64,000 nt of DNA from contig JBMONC010000049.1 in assembly GCA_049324875.1 (NCBI GenBank), positions 1 to 64,000 of the forward strand, in the 5' to 3' direction. Position numbers and translations under genes: made by a program. This document shows positions 6,860-14,994 of this stretch, one piece after another (position 1 is the stretch's first letter; each line of letters opens with the position of its first letter). Origin of the DNA: JAWLHU01 sp049324875 (GTDB lineage: Bacteria; Bacillota; Sulfobacillia; Symbiobacteriales; Symbiobacteriaceae). The notes below the pieces were generated by a model. The model worked only from the letters and a program-made list of their open reading frames with translations. It made no database searches and was not told where the DNA came from.

Positions 6860-7621
6860 TTACTGCTCGACATGCTCATAGCGGCCACCGGTCACCGGTC
6901 GGTAGGCCTGGTGTTCGGCCAGGTGGCTGGCGCAGCACCGCGATCCGTCGGCCGCCGGCTCCTCGCAGAACAGGCAGCCGGGACGGGGATCCTCCCACCT
7001 CTCCGGGAGGTGCCACAGCTGTCGGGCGGGGAGCCCCCGGCTCAACCCCATCCCAGGATAGAGCGCCGCTAGGATTTCCAGAGGAGTGCCTCCGTAGCGG
7101 AGGACGCCGCCGAGACGCTGCTGGTGGATCCAGAAGGTGGTGAACCGGCGCGGGAGGATTTCAGTGGTCCAGCCCTCCTGCGCCCACAGGTACTCCAATA
7201 CGGCCCGGCAGACGTTGGCGTCCTGCCAGAACCCGCGGGGCTTGCGCCTGGGGGCCGGGTACATCCGCACCGCCGCCGGCATCTCCCCCAGGGCATCGGC
7301 CTGAGCCGGCGACGCCGGGTCCTCCCCGATCCGGTAGCCCGTTGTCAGGCGGATCAGGGAACGCACCAGGGCGGATTTCGGCCGGGCGTTCTCGGCGGCC
7401 ATGAGATCGGCCAGGGTCCAGGGCTGGTCGGGAAACAGCGAGAGCCACATCAGCACCGGAGAGCGGTGGTAGTGCCGCAGGAGGGCCTCCAGGCCATGGT
7501 CGGTGAACCAGCGCCGGCGGCAGCGGGCCATGGCCTCGGCGAGAGGGATCCCATCACGCTCCAGGGCGGTCAGGACCGCCGCCCTGGCCGCCGCTGGGTC
7601 TGTCCATTTGGGAGCTGGCAA
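6860..7621 (-). CDS. Phage early protein of unknown function, Cys/His-rich C-terminus
   Basis: 253 aa from a TTG at 7621, chosen because GGAGGGG lies just upstream inside the previous gene; the longer upstream frame overlaps that gene and is discarded. The middle is basic and aromatic. Residues about 216-236 hold CLFCEE, then CCASH, a spacing that could bind zinc. It is the last gene of the leftward early unit. No family recognised. Confidence 0.55.
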   Translation of the reverse strand: MPAPKWTDPAAARAAVLTALERDGIPLAEAMARCRRRWFTDHGLEALLRHYHRSPVLMWLSLFPDQPWTLADLMAAENARPKSALVRSLIRLTTGYRIGEDPASPAQADALGEMPAAVRMYPAPRRKPRGFWQDANVCRAVLEYLWAQEGWTTEILPRRFTTFWIHQQRLGGVLRYGGTPLEILAALYPGMGLSRGLPARQLWHLPERWEDPRPGCLFCEEPAADGSRCCASHLAEHQAYRPVTGGRYEHVEQ

Positions 7622-7625
7622 CGGA

Positions 7626-8003
7626 CTACCCCTCCCCCTTCTTGGTCCTGGGCCTGCCCCGCTCTCCTGGCCGCAGGTGCTCCATCTCACTCTCCCGGAA
7701 CAGCCAGACCTGTGTGCCAGGCACCTGCCAGCCGATCCCGAACCGCTCGTGGCGGTCCTTGGCAACGGTCCGGGCCCGCCGCTCGGTGATACCGTAGCGC
7801 TGGGCTACGTCGGCGATCGTCCGCAGGGAGGCGAGGGCGTAGCTCTCTCCCTCCCGAAATGCCACGGTGGCGACATTCTGCAGGAGCGTGGTGAGACGAT
7901 GGGCAGAGAGCGACCCCGCCCCATGTGGCAGGGCTGCCTCCACCAGGGACTGGATGCGCTGCTCGATGATCTGCCGGTTGCGTTCCGGGATGTTCTCCAG
8001 CAT
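7626..8003 (-). CDS. Putative DNA-binding phage protein
   Basis: 125 aa. The N-terminal third is helical. Residues about 62-90 (IADVAQRYGITERRARTVA) have helix-turn-helix character, followed by WQVPGTQVWLFRESEM, which is the usual tail of MerR/excisionase-like winged domains, and a basic end. It probably binds DNA. It abuts the upstream gene (8004) with no gap. Confidence 0.55.
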   Translation of the reverse strand: MLENIPERNRQIIEQRIQSLVEAALPHGAGSLSAHRLTTLLQNVATVAFREGESYALASLRTIADVAQRYGITERRARTVAKDRHERFGIGWQVPGTQVWLFRESEMEHLRPGERGRPRTKKGEG

Positions 8004-8321
8004 CTACTCGGCGCCCCTTTCCACCAGCCAGGACTCGGACTCCTCGTAGAGCACCTCACCGATCCGGTGGATCCGATCGATGATGTCTCGCTCCTCCGCA
8101 GCCGACAGGTCATCGCCGGAGACGATGGGATCTGGAGTGGGCCCGATGGTCCGGGCCTGCCGCTCAATCCGGATCTCGGCATCTGGCCACTCGGCCTGCA
8201 GCCGGCGCTCCAACTCCGCATAGAAGCGGTGCAGCGAAGCCTCCTCATCGACCTTCTCCATGTCGAGCCAGCCACTGAACAGGTTGCCCTCATACTCCCG
8301 CAGCAGGATGCTCATCCCCAT
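8004..8321 (-). CDS. Phage early protein, unknown
   Basis: 105 aa; ATG eight bases after GGAGGAG. Acidic, mixed sequence with a Trp-rich N-terminal strand region (LREYEGNLFSGWLDM) and two helices at the C-terminus. No known motif. Co-transcribed with its neighbours. Confidence 0.55.
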   Translation of the reverse strand: MGMSILLREYEGNLFSGWLDMEKVDEEASLHRFYAELERRLQAEWPDAEIRIERQARTIGPTPDPIVSGDDLSAAEERDIIDRIHRIGEVLYEESESWLVERGAE

Positions 8322-8352
8322 GTTCGTCTCCTCCGTTCCCTTGGTTAGTCTC

Positions 8353-8781
8353 TTAGACCGCCACTCGGGCGCCCTGGGCGGCCCCGGTGATCGCCTCGAC
8401 GATGCACTCCAGATCCTCGGCGGTGATGCTCTTCCCCTCGAACCGGCCGGTGAGGCAGTCGTAGTAGACCCTGGCCATGGCCAGCCGGCTCAGGATCTTG
8501 CCGGCCTGGTTGTTGCTGATCCGCTCCCCGTCGAGCTTGGCCGAGCAGATGTTGCCACTCTTGTAGTAGTCGACCTCCAGGCCGAACCACCGGGCCAGAT
8601 CGTTGATGTAGATCCGGTCCATACCGTTCTTCTGCCAGCGGGCTCCGCCGGCGGCGATCAGCCGGGCCTCGAACCAGGCCTGCCGCAGCCCGTAGCTCAG
8701 GCAGGCAGCGTAGTCACCCTCCAGGCTGCGAGCGATCTCATGGGCCCGGACCATGATCTCCTTCAGGTTCTGCTTCGTCAT
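8353..8781 (-). CDS. Phage early protein, unknown (first gene after an early promoter)
   Basis: 142 aa. Soluble and helical, with LARWFGLEVDYYKSGNICSAKLDGE in its centre and an acidic helix near the end. It is the first - strand gene after the promoter at 8816-8844, so it leads the last transcription unit of the early region. I recognise no family. Confidence 0.6.
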   Translation of the reverse strand: MTKQNLKEIMVRAHEIARSLEGDYAACLSYGLRQAWFEARLIAAGGARWQKNGMDRIYINDLARWFGLEVDYYKSGNICSAKLDGERISNNQAGKILSRLAMARVYYDCLTGRFEGKSITAEDLECIVEAITGAAQGARVAV

Positions 8782-8815
8782 CTCTGATCGCCTCCGTTCG
8801 TCATCCTCTGGTTAT

Positions 8816-8844
8816 AATATACCGTACTCGGCACGTTTTTTCAA
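8816..8844 (-). promoter_or_regulatory. Early leftward promoter with repeat in the spacer
   Basis: On the - strand TTGAAA (8839-8844) and TATATT (8816-8821) with a 17-bp spacer, upstream of the gene ending at 8781. The spacer contains one copy of a repeated 13-mer (see 8822-8868). Confidence 0.65.
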
Positions 8845-8868
8845 GAGGAAATATGCCGATCACGGCAC
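8822..8868. promoter_or_regulatory. Pair of operator-like direct repeats
   Basis: CCGTACTCGGCAC at 8822-8834 and CCGATCACGGCAC at 8856-8868 agree at 10 of 13 positions and are 34 bp apart. One copy fills the spacer of the leftward promoter and the other lies over the start of the divergent + strand gene. One protein could control both directions. Confidence 0.4.
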
Positions 8869-9197
8869 ATTTTTTTGTCGAGCAGGAGGGCGGGGGAGCG
8901 GGGGCGAATCTTCGCGCTGAGGTGAGGCCCTTGTCCCGGCTGATCAACCGTCCCGTCCAGATGACCTCCCGCCCCTCCGCCCTCGCTCGCACTCCTGAGC
9001 CGGTCTCCTGGGTCCACGCCGGCGCCCGGTACCGGGTGGTCGAGGTCCTGGAAACCTGGGAGGAGGCCGGCCGGTGGTGGGAGCAGGAGGCGCCGGCCAC
9101 GGCCTGGCGGGTCCGGGTCCAGCACGGCGGGGTGATGGAGCTGGTGATGCTGCACAAACAGCCGCCGGAGTGGCGGCTGATGCGGAGTTATGACTGA
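8853..9197 (+). CDS. DUF6504-like protein
   Basis: 114 aa; ATG after AAGAGGAAAT. The C-terminal half (VLETWEEAGRWWEQ, then an RVRV strand and GGVMELV) fits the small DUF6504 family, as far as I recall it; members elsewhere accompany Y-family polymerase/ImuB-type genes. Function here is unknown. It reads against the direction of the surrounding early genes and shares its upstream region with an early promoter. Confidence 0.55.
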   Translation: MPITAHFFVEQEGGGAGANLRAEVRPLSRLINRPVQMTSRPSALARTPEPVSWVHAGARYRVVEVLETWEEAGRWWEQEAPATAWRVRVQHGGVMELVMLHKQPPEWRLMRSYD

Positions 9198-9209
9198 GGA
9201 GGGTCTTGT

Positions 9210-9515
9210 ATGTCGAAACGGGTGAAGCTGCTGATGGCCAAGTATGCGTCATGGGGCAGTGAAGAGGGAACTGTCCAGCATCTAGAGGAGCTAATCAACC
9301 AGTGGATAGAGGGTAATCAGGATCGCACTGTGGAGTCCATTGTCATGCACACCGACTCGGGAAAGGCCCTGTACGCCATGATCATCCACCGTCAAGCATC
9401 GGGCCAACGGCACAGGAACAACGATGAGCCCGAGGACCACGAAGGGATCGCTAGACCCGAAGAGGTCGAGGAACGGTACCAGCGAATTCGAAAGAAACCA
9501 CTCGCGACGGAATAA
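9210..9515 (+). CDS. Phage small acidic/basic protein, unknown
   Basis: 101 aa; ATG after GAGGAGGG. Charged throughout, mainly helical, no membrane segment. It follows the DUF6504-like gene by 12 bp and ends just before a strong hairpin, so the two form a small + strand operon. Confidence 0.6.
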   Translation: MSKRVKLLMAKYASWGSEEGTVQHLEELINQWIEGNQDRTVESIVMHTDSGKALYAMIIHRQASGQRHRNNDEPEDHEGIARPEEVEERYQRIRKKPLATE

Positions 9516-9517
9516 TG

Positions 9518-9554
9518 AAAGCCCCGCTCTCCCGGTTAGGGGAGGCGGGGCTTT
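9518..9554. terminator. Bidirectional terminator
   Basis: AAAGCCCCGC / GCGGGGCTTT arms flank CTCCC/GGGGA inner pairs. Serves the + gene ending at 9515 and the - gene ending at 9562. Confidence 0.75.
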
Positions 9555-9561
9555 GGCTTGC

Positions 9562-9792
9562 TCATGTCTGAGGCGGAATGATGGTATCCACCACCGGCAT
9601 CAGGGGCCGATTCGTCCTGGCCACCATGCGCCCATTCTCCGCAGTTACCTGCACGATCGACCCGTCATCCACCAGGATCTCGAGGCACCAGTCCCGGTCA
9701 CGATCGGGCAACATGACCGAGGCAACCTCGATCCGTTTGCCCTGGAGCAACACCTCTATCTCCTTGAGTGCTACAATCTCACGGCGGGCCAT
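9562..9792 (-). CDS. Small phage protein, beta-rich, unknown
   Basis: 76 aa from ATG 9792, behind GAGGTG. Alternating strands (IEVLLQGKRIEVASVML, WCLEILVDDGSIVQVT) suggest a small beta fold. No known motif. Distal gene of the leftward unit starting with dndC. Confidence 0.55.
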   Translation of the reverse strand: MARREIVALKEIEVLLQGKRIEVASVMLPDRDRDWCLEILVDDGSIVQVTAENGRMVARTNRPLMPVVDTIIPPQT

Positions 9793-9818
9793 GTCGATCA
9801 CCTCGCCTCTCCGATTCG

Positions 9819-10172
9819 CTATTCCTCGGCAACCTCCTCCACCACCCACCACACCCGCCCCAGCGGCCACCACTTCACGAACCGGGCGCTCCTGGAGGCT
9901 GCCACGGCGATCTGGATCTCCCGGGACTCCACTGCCCACCGGAACCCGAAAGCGAAGCCCTCCAAGGCGGGCTTACCAAGAACGTCGACGCAGACCACTC
10001 GGGGCGGCGGCCGGCGCCAGCGGAAGTGGTCATCCCGGTATTCGATCAGCATCTCATGGACAAGGCCGAACAGGTGCCACTCCCATCGCCGCAGGAGTAT
10101 CTCCTGCCTCGAGTAGGGGCAGGTCTCTCGGCAGTCACGCTGCTGGAGGAGGGTGCGGCGGTCGGTTGTCAT
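9819..10172 (-). CDS. Phage protein of unknown function following dndC
   Basis: 117 aa. Its ATGA overlaps the stop of the dndC gene (10169-10172), so it is translationally coupled to it. Basic and rich in Trp/Arg, which would suit nucleic-acid contact. It could be a dedicated partner of DndC; nothing in the sequence resembles DndD or DndE. Confidence 0.55.
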   Translation of the reverse strand: MTTDRRTLLQQRDCRETCPYSRQEILLRRWEWHLFGLVHEMLIEYRDDHFRWRRPPPRVVCVDVLGKPALEGFAFGFRWAVESREIQIAVAASRSARFVKWWPLGRVWWVVEEVAEE

Positions 10173-11602
10173 GCAACCTGCCCTCTGTACCGCAGGACCA
10201 GCCGGTCCACCAGCCCCGGGTCCCCGCCGTCCTGCTCCCAGTGGTGCCGGATCCAGCGGAGATCCTCATAGGTCACCGTCCGGAACCCGGGGATGGCCCG
10301 CTCGATCTCAAACAGGTCCTGCAACAGCTCCGCCCGCACCTCCAGGAGGTAGGGGCCCCTGGAGACCTCGTCGGCCTCACCGGGGTTGTTGAGGATGGCC
10401 AGGGACCACCTGGCGCCGGCCTGGAACGCCTCCTGCAGGGCCGGGTCGTCGGGGTAGTAGATGTCGGCGTCGCCATCGGCCGGAGTGTAACTGCGCCGGT
10501 GCTGGACCTCGGCATGTCGGGCGCCCCGGAGCCATGCCGCCCGGAGGGCCTCGTCGCCCTGGGCATAGGCCTCGGCGGCAGCCCGGCGGGCGTAGTTGTT
10601 GATGCGGATCCGGCCGTTCCGCCCGATGGGATCCCGCTTGGACGGATCGTTCCGGTAGTCCAGGATCTTCTGCCGGAACCGGAGGAGCGGCGCCAGCTCC
10701 GGATTGGTCATCTCCACCATGTTGGTCAGGCTCCGGTCCTCCACCACCACCGTGCAGGTCCAGCAGCCGAACCGGGAGCCCCCGCAGGAGGCGGTGCGCC
10801 GGTCGAACTCCAGGACGCACTCCCCGCCGTGGCCGTCCTGGTAGAGAGCGAACAGCTCGTTGTTGTAGTGCGGGACCAGCTCCCCGGTCACCGGGTCAGG
10901 GATCTGCACCACGTCATCCGGCCGGTCCCATGGCGGCGGGAACAGGCGCAGGTACTCCCACGCGTTGTCGTTGTCCCAGTCCATGATGGGCTGGTAGCTG
11001 AGGCCGTTGGTGAGGGAGCCGGTCACCCCGAACTTGCCCTCCAGGGCGTGGGCCTCGATGGAGGCCGCCCGGCTGCGGCTTTCGGCTTTGCGGCTCCCTA
11101 GGAGCTGCAGGATGCGCCCGGTCGGCTCGATGTTGGCCACCACGAAGGCTTCTGCGGGGTCGATCTTCAGCCGGCCTGTGCACCAGCGGAAATCCCGGGT
11201 CGGAGCCGGGTACCCCTTGCCGATCAAGCAGACCCAGAACGACTGGCGAGGATCCGGCCGGACCGTCACCACCTGCACCGGGAGGCCCTTGTCCTCGGCC
11301 ACGGCCCGCAGCTCCGCCTGGCAGCGCTCCATCCACGCGGTCACCCGAGGGTTTTCGACCAGCGTGTCGGAGGAGATCACCCAGACCGGTTTGCGGCGCA
11401 GCGACTCCGGCAGGGCCAGGAGCATCCGGTAGACCAGCTGGACCACGGCGGTGCTGTCCTTCCCCCCGCTGAACCCGATCACCCAGGGGCGGGTATCCCG
11501 CAGGTAGACCTGCATCATCTCGGCCACCAGGTCGTCAACGGTCTCCTGGGTGACCGGCTGGTGGTCGAAGTCCAGGACCATTTGGCGGCCTCTCCGAGCC
11601 AA
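10169..11602 (-). CDS. dndC: DndC-type DNA phosphorothioation sulfurtransferase (orphan, phage-borne)
   Basis: 477 aa from TTG 11602 (AGAGGAGG eight bases upstream; ATGs at 11635 and 11626 are alternatives). Residues about 34-45 hold the PP-loop WVIGFSGGKDST of the PAPS-reductase/ATP pyrophosphatase fold. Then come VISSDTLVENP, FWVCLIGKGYPAP and FRWCTGRLKI, and near the middle CGGSRFGCWTC, which supplies iron-sulfur cysteines. This order is that of DndC, which with DndD and DndE replaces a backbone oxygen of DNA by sulfur. DndB, DndD, DndE and the cysteine desulfurase are not in the window. Host enzymes or a different use may apply. The residues needed for activity appear present. Confidence 0.85.
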   Translation of the reverse strand: MARRGRQMVLDFDHQPVTQETVDDLVAEMMQVYLRDTRPWVIGFSGGKDSTAVVQLVYRMLLALPESLRRKPVWVISSDTLVENPRVTAWMERCQAELRAVAEDKGLPVQVVTVRPDPRQSFWVCLIGKGYPAPTRDFRWCTGRLKIDPAEAFVVANIEPTGRILQLLGSRKAESRSRAASIEAHALEGKFGVTGSLTNGLSYQPIMDWDNDNAWEYLRLFPPPWDRPDDVVQIPDPVTGELVPHYNNELFALYQDGHGGECVLEFDRRTASCGGSRFGCWTCTVVVEDRSLTNMVEMTNPELAPLLRFRQKILDYRNDPSKRDPIGRNGRIRINNYARRAAAEAYAQGDEALRAAWLRGARHAEVQHRRSYTPADGDADIYYPDDPALQEAFQAGARWSLAILNNPGEADEVSRGPYLLEVRAELLQDLFEIERAIPGFRTVTYEDLRWIRHHWEQDGGDPGLVDRLVLRYRGQVA

Positions 11603-11740
11603 GTAGATCGCCTCCTCTCTGGGCATGCTATCCATGCTCCCCGCTGGGAGCGGTTCGGCCCGGGTACCCATGCCTGCCCACGGGGGCACCATGGGCGCCC
11701 GGGCCGGGGTGTTCCTAACCAGAATTTTCTCGGATCAGTA

Positions 11741-11769
11741 TTGCCCCATTCGCTAAATGGTCGTACAAT
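11741..11769 (+). promoter_or_regulatory. Promoter of the + strand two-gene unit
   Basis: TTGCCC (11741-11746) and TACAAT (11764-11769) with exactly 17 bp between, 36 bp upstream of the gene at 11805. Confidence 0.7.
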
Positions 11770-11804
11770 GCGCGCGACTATTTAATCACGAAAGGGGCAT
11801 TTGC

Positions 11805-12005
11805 ATGTCTTCAGTGGTTGAAAGGCTGGAGGCCCTGTTCCGCCGTTACCCACACCTGGCTGATGGCGAACACGACAAGGAACTGATTGCTACTTATCTG
11901 GAGGTCTACCACGGGCACGTAATTCCGCCGGATGTTCTTCGGGAGGCCCCGAGCTTTGAGACAATCCGGCGGGCCCGGCAGAAATTCACGGCGGAAGGGA
12001 GGTGA
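11805..12005 (+). CDS. Small protein of a + strand bicistron, unknown
   Basis: 66 aa from ATG 11805 after AAAGGGG. Helical and charged, with YLEVYHGHVIPPDVL in the middle and RRARQKF near the end. It has its own promoter, reads against the early genes and is followed four bases later by a second small gene. That layout recalls toxin-antitoxin or control modules, but no family is recognised. Confidence 0.6.
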   Translation: MSSVVERLEALFRRYPHLADGEHDKELIATYLEVYHGHVIPPDVLREAPSFETIRRARQKFTAEGR

Positions 12006-12009
12006 CTCG

Positions 12010-12300
12010 ATGAGCGGCGGCAACAAGCTTCCGCCAGTGGCGGATTATTGGTTTGGGCAGTTCGTGAGCGGATCTGGGCGACCGATAAGCCATCCGCTGG
12101 ATTGGAAGCGGTTCTACTCGTTCGTCAGGGTGTGTCACACATATCGAGTAAACCTAGATCGGGGCACTCTTGTAGGGCTGCTTGTAAGCCAGGGTTTTGA
12201 CGAGGGTGAGGCAGAAAGGCTCGGCGCCATTTACTCCCACGGAAGGGAACTGTTACGCACACCGAATCCCGAGTACGCCAGGCGATATCGCGAAGGGTAG
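12010..12300 (+). CDS. Second gene of the + strand bicistron, unknown
   Basis: 96 aa from ATG 12010, directly after GGAGGTG. Contains aromatic stretches (VADYWFGQFVSG, WKRFYSFVRVCH) and a Glu-rich helix. The last 70 bases overlap, antisense, the 3' end of a leftward early gene, which could produce transcriptional interference between the two directions. Confidence 0.6.
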   Translation: MSGGNKLPPVADYWFGQFVSGSGRPISHPLDWKRFYSFVRVCHTYRVNLDRGTLVGLLVSQGFDEGEAERLGAIYSHGRELLRTPNPEYARRYREG

Positions 12301-12629
12301 TGGTCAGCAGACTGAGTTTGCTGAGGGGCGACATCCCCTCGGTACAGCTGCGCCATGACCGCCTCCAGTGTCTCCGGGTCCGGGGTCCAGAGGCCGAGGC
12401 TCACCATCGTCTGCACCAGGGAGCCAGCCATCTCCCAGGGGATCTGGGTGTACTGCGGCGGCCACCAGGGAGCCGGGCGCCCCGTCTCCGGCTGGGTACC
12501 CCACTTAGCGATGTGCAGGCAGCTGGTACCATCGGGCCAGTGCCGGCGCTCAAACCTCAGGAACGCTCCGGGCAGGTCCAGGGGCATGTCCCCGAGGTGG
12601 TCGATCTTGACGGCCTTGCTCTTGCTCAT
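12231..12629 (-). CDS. Phage early protein, unknown
   Basis: 132 aa from ATG 12629, coupled to the upstream gene by a 4-bp overlap. N-terminal basic segment, then HWPDGTSCLHIAKWG and a Trp/Pro-rich middle. The 3' part overlaps the convergent + gene. No family recognised. Confidence 0.55.
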   Translation of the reverse strand: MSKSKAVKIDHLGDMPLDLPGAFLRFERRHWPDGTSCLHIAKWGTQPETGRPAPWWPPQYTQIPWEMAGSLVQTMVSLGLWTPDPETLEAVMAQLYRGDVAPQQTQSADHYPSRYRLAYSGFGVRNSSLPWE

Positions 12630-12916
12630 CTCGGGATCCCTCCGCACTCTGTCACCACACGGTAGCCCCCGGGCGTAATGCCCAGCGTCGCTATCGCCGG
12701 AAGCAGTTCGTCCAGCGGCCCCCTGACGCTCCATGAGTTAGCGAATGCGTCGTAGGTGATCTGGGCATGGACGGGAGACGGTACCACGGTCAGGTTCCGC
12801 TTGACCAGGACGAACAGGTTTGCGGACTCCGACTCATCCTTCCAGCCCAAGGCCTCAAGGCGATCCATGGTTCTTCTGGACAAGGTGAACGGTCGTCCAA
12901 TCCGAGTGCCGCTCAC
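12626..12916 (-). CDS. Phage early protein, unknown
   Basis: 96 aa from GTG 12916 (GGGAGGGA five bases before), overlapping the upstream stop as GTGA. The N-terminus looks basic and helical (RPFTLSRRTMDRLEALGW), the rest beta-rich. Part of the coupled series 12231-15885. Confidence 0.55.
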   Translation of the reverse strand: MSGTRIGRPFTLSRRTMDRLEALGWKDESESANLFVLVKRNLTVVPSPVHAQITYDAFANSWSVRGPLDELLPAIATLGITPGGYRVVTECGGIPR

Positions 12917-13601
12917 AGCGCTCCCTCCCTCACAGCTATCTCCAGCGCCCACCCCCAGACCTCCTTGCCCCCGGCCCGCCGCCCCAGGTACATGGCCCCG
13001 GCTCCCCGATACAGGCCACCGTCGTGCCCCTGGGCTGGGTCGGAGAAGGTCAGGAGCCACCGGGGCTGCCACAGGACCCGGCCGGCCACCAACTCCGCCC
13101 AGTCGGTCCCCTGGCGGAGCCGTCGCACCACCTCCCGGAGGACAGCCGGGGCCAGGTCGGGCACCGACGGCCAGCGCAGGTCGTCGGCCAGGAAGTTACG
13201 GGCGACCTCCAGCGCCTGCATGGGCGACTCCAGGCCCAGTTCGGCCGGGATGCCCGAGGGCAGAGCGTAGCGGATGGTGACCGCCGCCGCTGGGTACCAG
13301 GGAACCGGGGTCGGGCGTAGGGCAGGCAGGTCCAGGTAGTAGCTCAGGCGGATGGTGCGGGGCGGGAACACCGCCCCGCCTCCCTTGCCCAGGTAGTGGA
13401 TGTGGCGCCACACGTTGAGCACCCGCCGGCGCTCGGCGGCCGTCCGTGCCACCCGCAGCCACTGCCGGACGGTCTGGTGGACCTCGCCGCGGCGGCGAGT
13501 TTGAACATCAGGCGACCGGACTGGCCCAGGTAGGCGGTGGCCACCAGCGATGTGCTGTGCCGGGCACCCGATGGGTGGAAGAGGGGCAGGGCGGGGGTCA
13601 T
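12913..13601 (-). pseudogene. Phage gene with apparent -1 frameshift, unknown function
   Basis: The gene should start at ATG 13601, which overlaps the upstream stop as ATGA. It reads well through YLGQSGRLMFKLAAA, then loses sense. Continuing in the next frame gives EVHQTVRQWLRVARTAAERR and a coherent protein to 12913, but that second part has no ribosome site of its own (its first start is a GTG at 13452). The shift falls near 13,490-13,510 in a GCC/GCG-rich run. It could be a sequencing error, a real mutation or programmed frameshifting. No known domain; the second half has paired Trp/Arg strands. Confidence 0.6.
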
Positions 13602-14434
13602 GATGCCTGGGCCTCCTTTGCCTCGGGTGAGGTGGAACTCAACTCCCCGAGAGCATCCCTGAGATACTCTGCGGCACGCTGGAGCTTGTAGACCGTGGGG
13701 TGGGAGATTCCAGACGACAGGCGCTCCCGAAGCCGGTCCAAATCGTACCGACTGGCCGTTCCGTTCCAACTGGACACCTCGATGCCGAATTCCTTTAGTA
13801 CCTCCATGACCTCCAGGGCAACTGCTGCCCTCCGCCGGATTTCCTCGGCTTCGGTAACCCGCTGCTTCACAGCCTCCAGGTCGGCCCGCCACTTCCGCGA
13901 GACCATATCACCCAACAGGTACTTGTCGTGCTTGTCCTGCAGGTAGGCCTCGAAATACTCCCTTGTGGTGTTGAAGAAGGGGTGCCGATCGGGGTCGATC
14001 CTGCTGATCAGGATGTAGTAGAGCATCTCCCAGGGGATCTCGATATTCCGGTACAGTGCGGCTTTACGGACCGACAGGTCGCCGTCCTCGTTCACCCAGA
14101 CCAGTCCGCACTCATCGGCCACCTCCTCCGGCTTGATCAGCCCGCTCGGGCAGGCCCAGTAGAAGCGGTGGCAATAGTTGAGGTAGTTGGACCACTTGTC
14201 GTCTGCCAAGAAGTCGGACCGGCTCACCTTGACCTCGTAGGCGGTGAAGCAAGGGTTGGCCCAGCTCGGCTTGATGGCCAGGGCGTCGATTTTCTGCAGG
14301 GAACCCCGCTCGGCGTACATGGTGGGCCCCGTCTTGACCTCGGTGATGAAGGTTTCCTGGTGGTGGCGACGACGGAGGGCCTCCAGGATCATGTCGGAAC
14401 GGATCTGTTTGCCTTGTCGACGCCTGCGATTCAT
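13598..14434 (-). CDS. MmcB-like PD-(D/E)XK nuclease
   Basis: 278 aa from ATG 14434 (ATGA overlap). The core is a PD-(D/E)XK-type fold: KIDALAIKPSW, then YEVKVSRSDFLADDKWSNYL and CHRFYWACP, where the E-x-K of YEVK is the catalytic pair. This matches MmcB-type DNA repair proteins. The C-terminal 110 residues are a long helical region with Arg/Glu repeats (EAVKQRVTEAEEIRRRAA). It probably cuts or processes DNA in phage replication or repair. Confidence 0.7.
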   Translation of the reverse strand: MNRRRRQGKQIRSDMILEALRRRHHQETFITEVKTGPTMYAERGSLQKIDALAIKPSWANPCFTAYEVKVSRSDFLADDKWSNYLNYCHRFYWACPSGLIKPEEVADECGLVWVNEDGDLSVRKAALYRNIEIPWEMLYYILISRIDPDRHPFFNTTREYFEAYLQDKHDKYLLGDMVSRKWRADLEAVKQRVTEAEEIRRRAAVALEVMEVLKEFGIEVSSWNGTASRYDLDRLRERLSSGISHPTVYKLQRAAEYLRDALGELSSTSPEAKEAQAS

Positions 14435-14994
14435 GTCGTCTCCACCCCCCTCCGCTTCCACTCATGGCCCGTCCACCATAGATCCCCGCCACCCGTGTCC
14501 AGCCAACGTTTCACCCAGGCTTTGCGTGGCCCTTCTCTGGCGACCTCCACCTCACCAAACCGGCCGTCAAACAGCACCAGGACAGCGACGGCCCTCTCTT
14601 TGCCGGTGAACCGAGCCTTGGAGATGCGTCCAGGGAGCGGAGCACCTGGCGGCAGGCAGGCGCTGAACCCGTCGAACACGAACCGGGCAGCCGGTTCTAT
14701 AGGGATTGTCCGCCAGGTTTGCTCCTCGCAGTCCACGTAGTGCAAAGTTTGGATTTTGTAGCCCCGTAGGTTGGCCTCGGGGGCTGGAACGCACTCAAAC
14801 ATGTAGCGGTCGTACTCCACGAACTTGCCGCCCTCGCGGGATGGAGCCGTCCAGCGGTGTGAGCGAACCGAGTCGCCCGTTTTGGTGACGATGGCCGGTA
14901 CCCAGCCGAGGATGACGGAGCGGACCTGGATTCGATCGCCCACATGCGGACCCGGTACGGCGTACTCGGCCAAGGTGATCTGGTGAACGCTCAC
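14431..14994 (-). CDS. Phage early protein, unknown, beta-rich
   Basis: 187 aa from GTG 14994 (GTGA overlap with the upstream stop). Mainly strands (GDRIQVRSVILGWVPAIV, then FVEYDRYMFECVPAP), ending in a basic Trp segment (DLWWTGHEWKRRG). No family recognised. Middle of a coupled gene series. Confidence 0.55.
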   Translation of the reverse strand: MSVHQITLAEYAVPGPHVGDRIQVRSVILGWVPAIVTKTGDSVRSHRWTAPSREGGKFVEYDRYMFECVPAPEANLRGYKIQTLHYVDCEEQTWRTIPIEPAARFVFDGFSACLPPGAPLPGRISKARFTGKERAVAVLVLFDGRFGEVEVAREGPRKAWVKRWLDTGGGDLWWTGHEWKRRGVETT

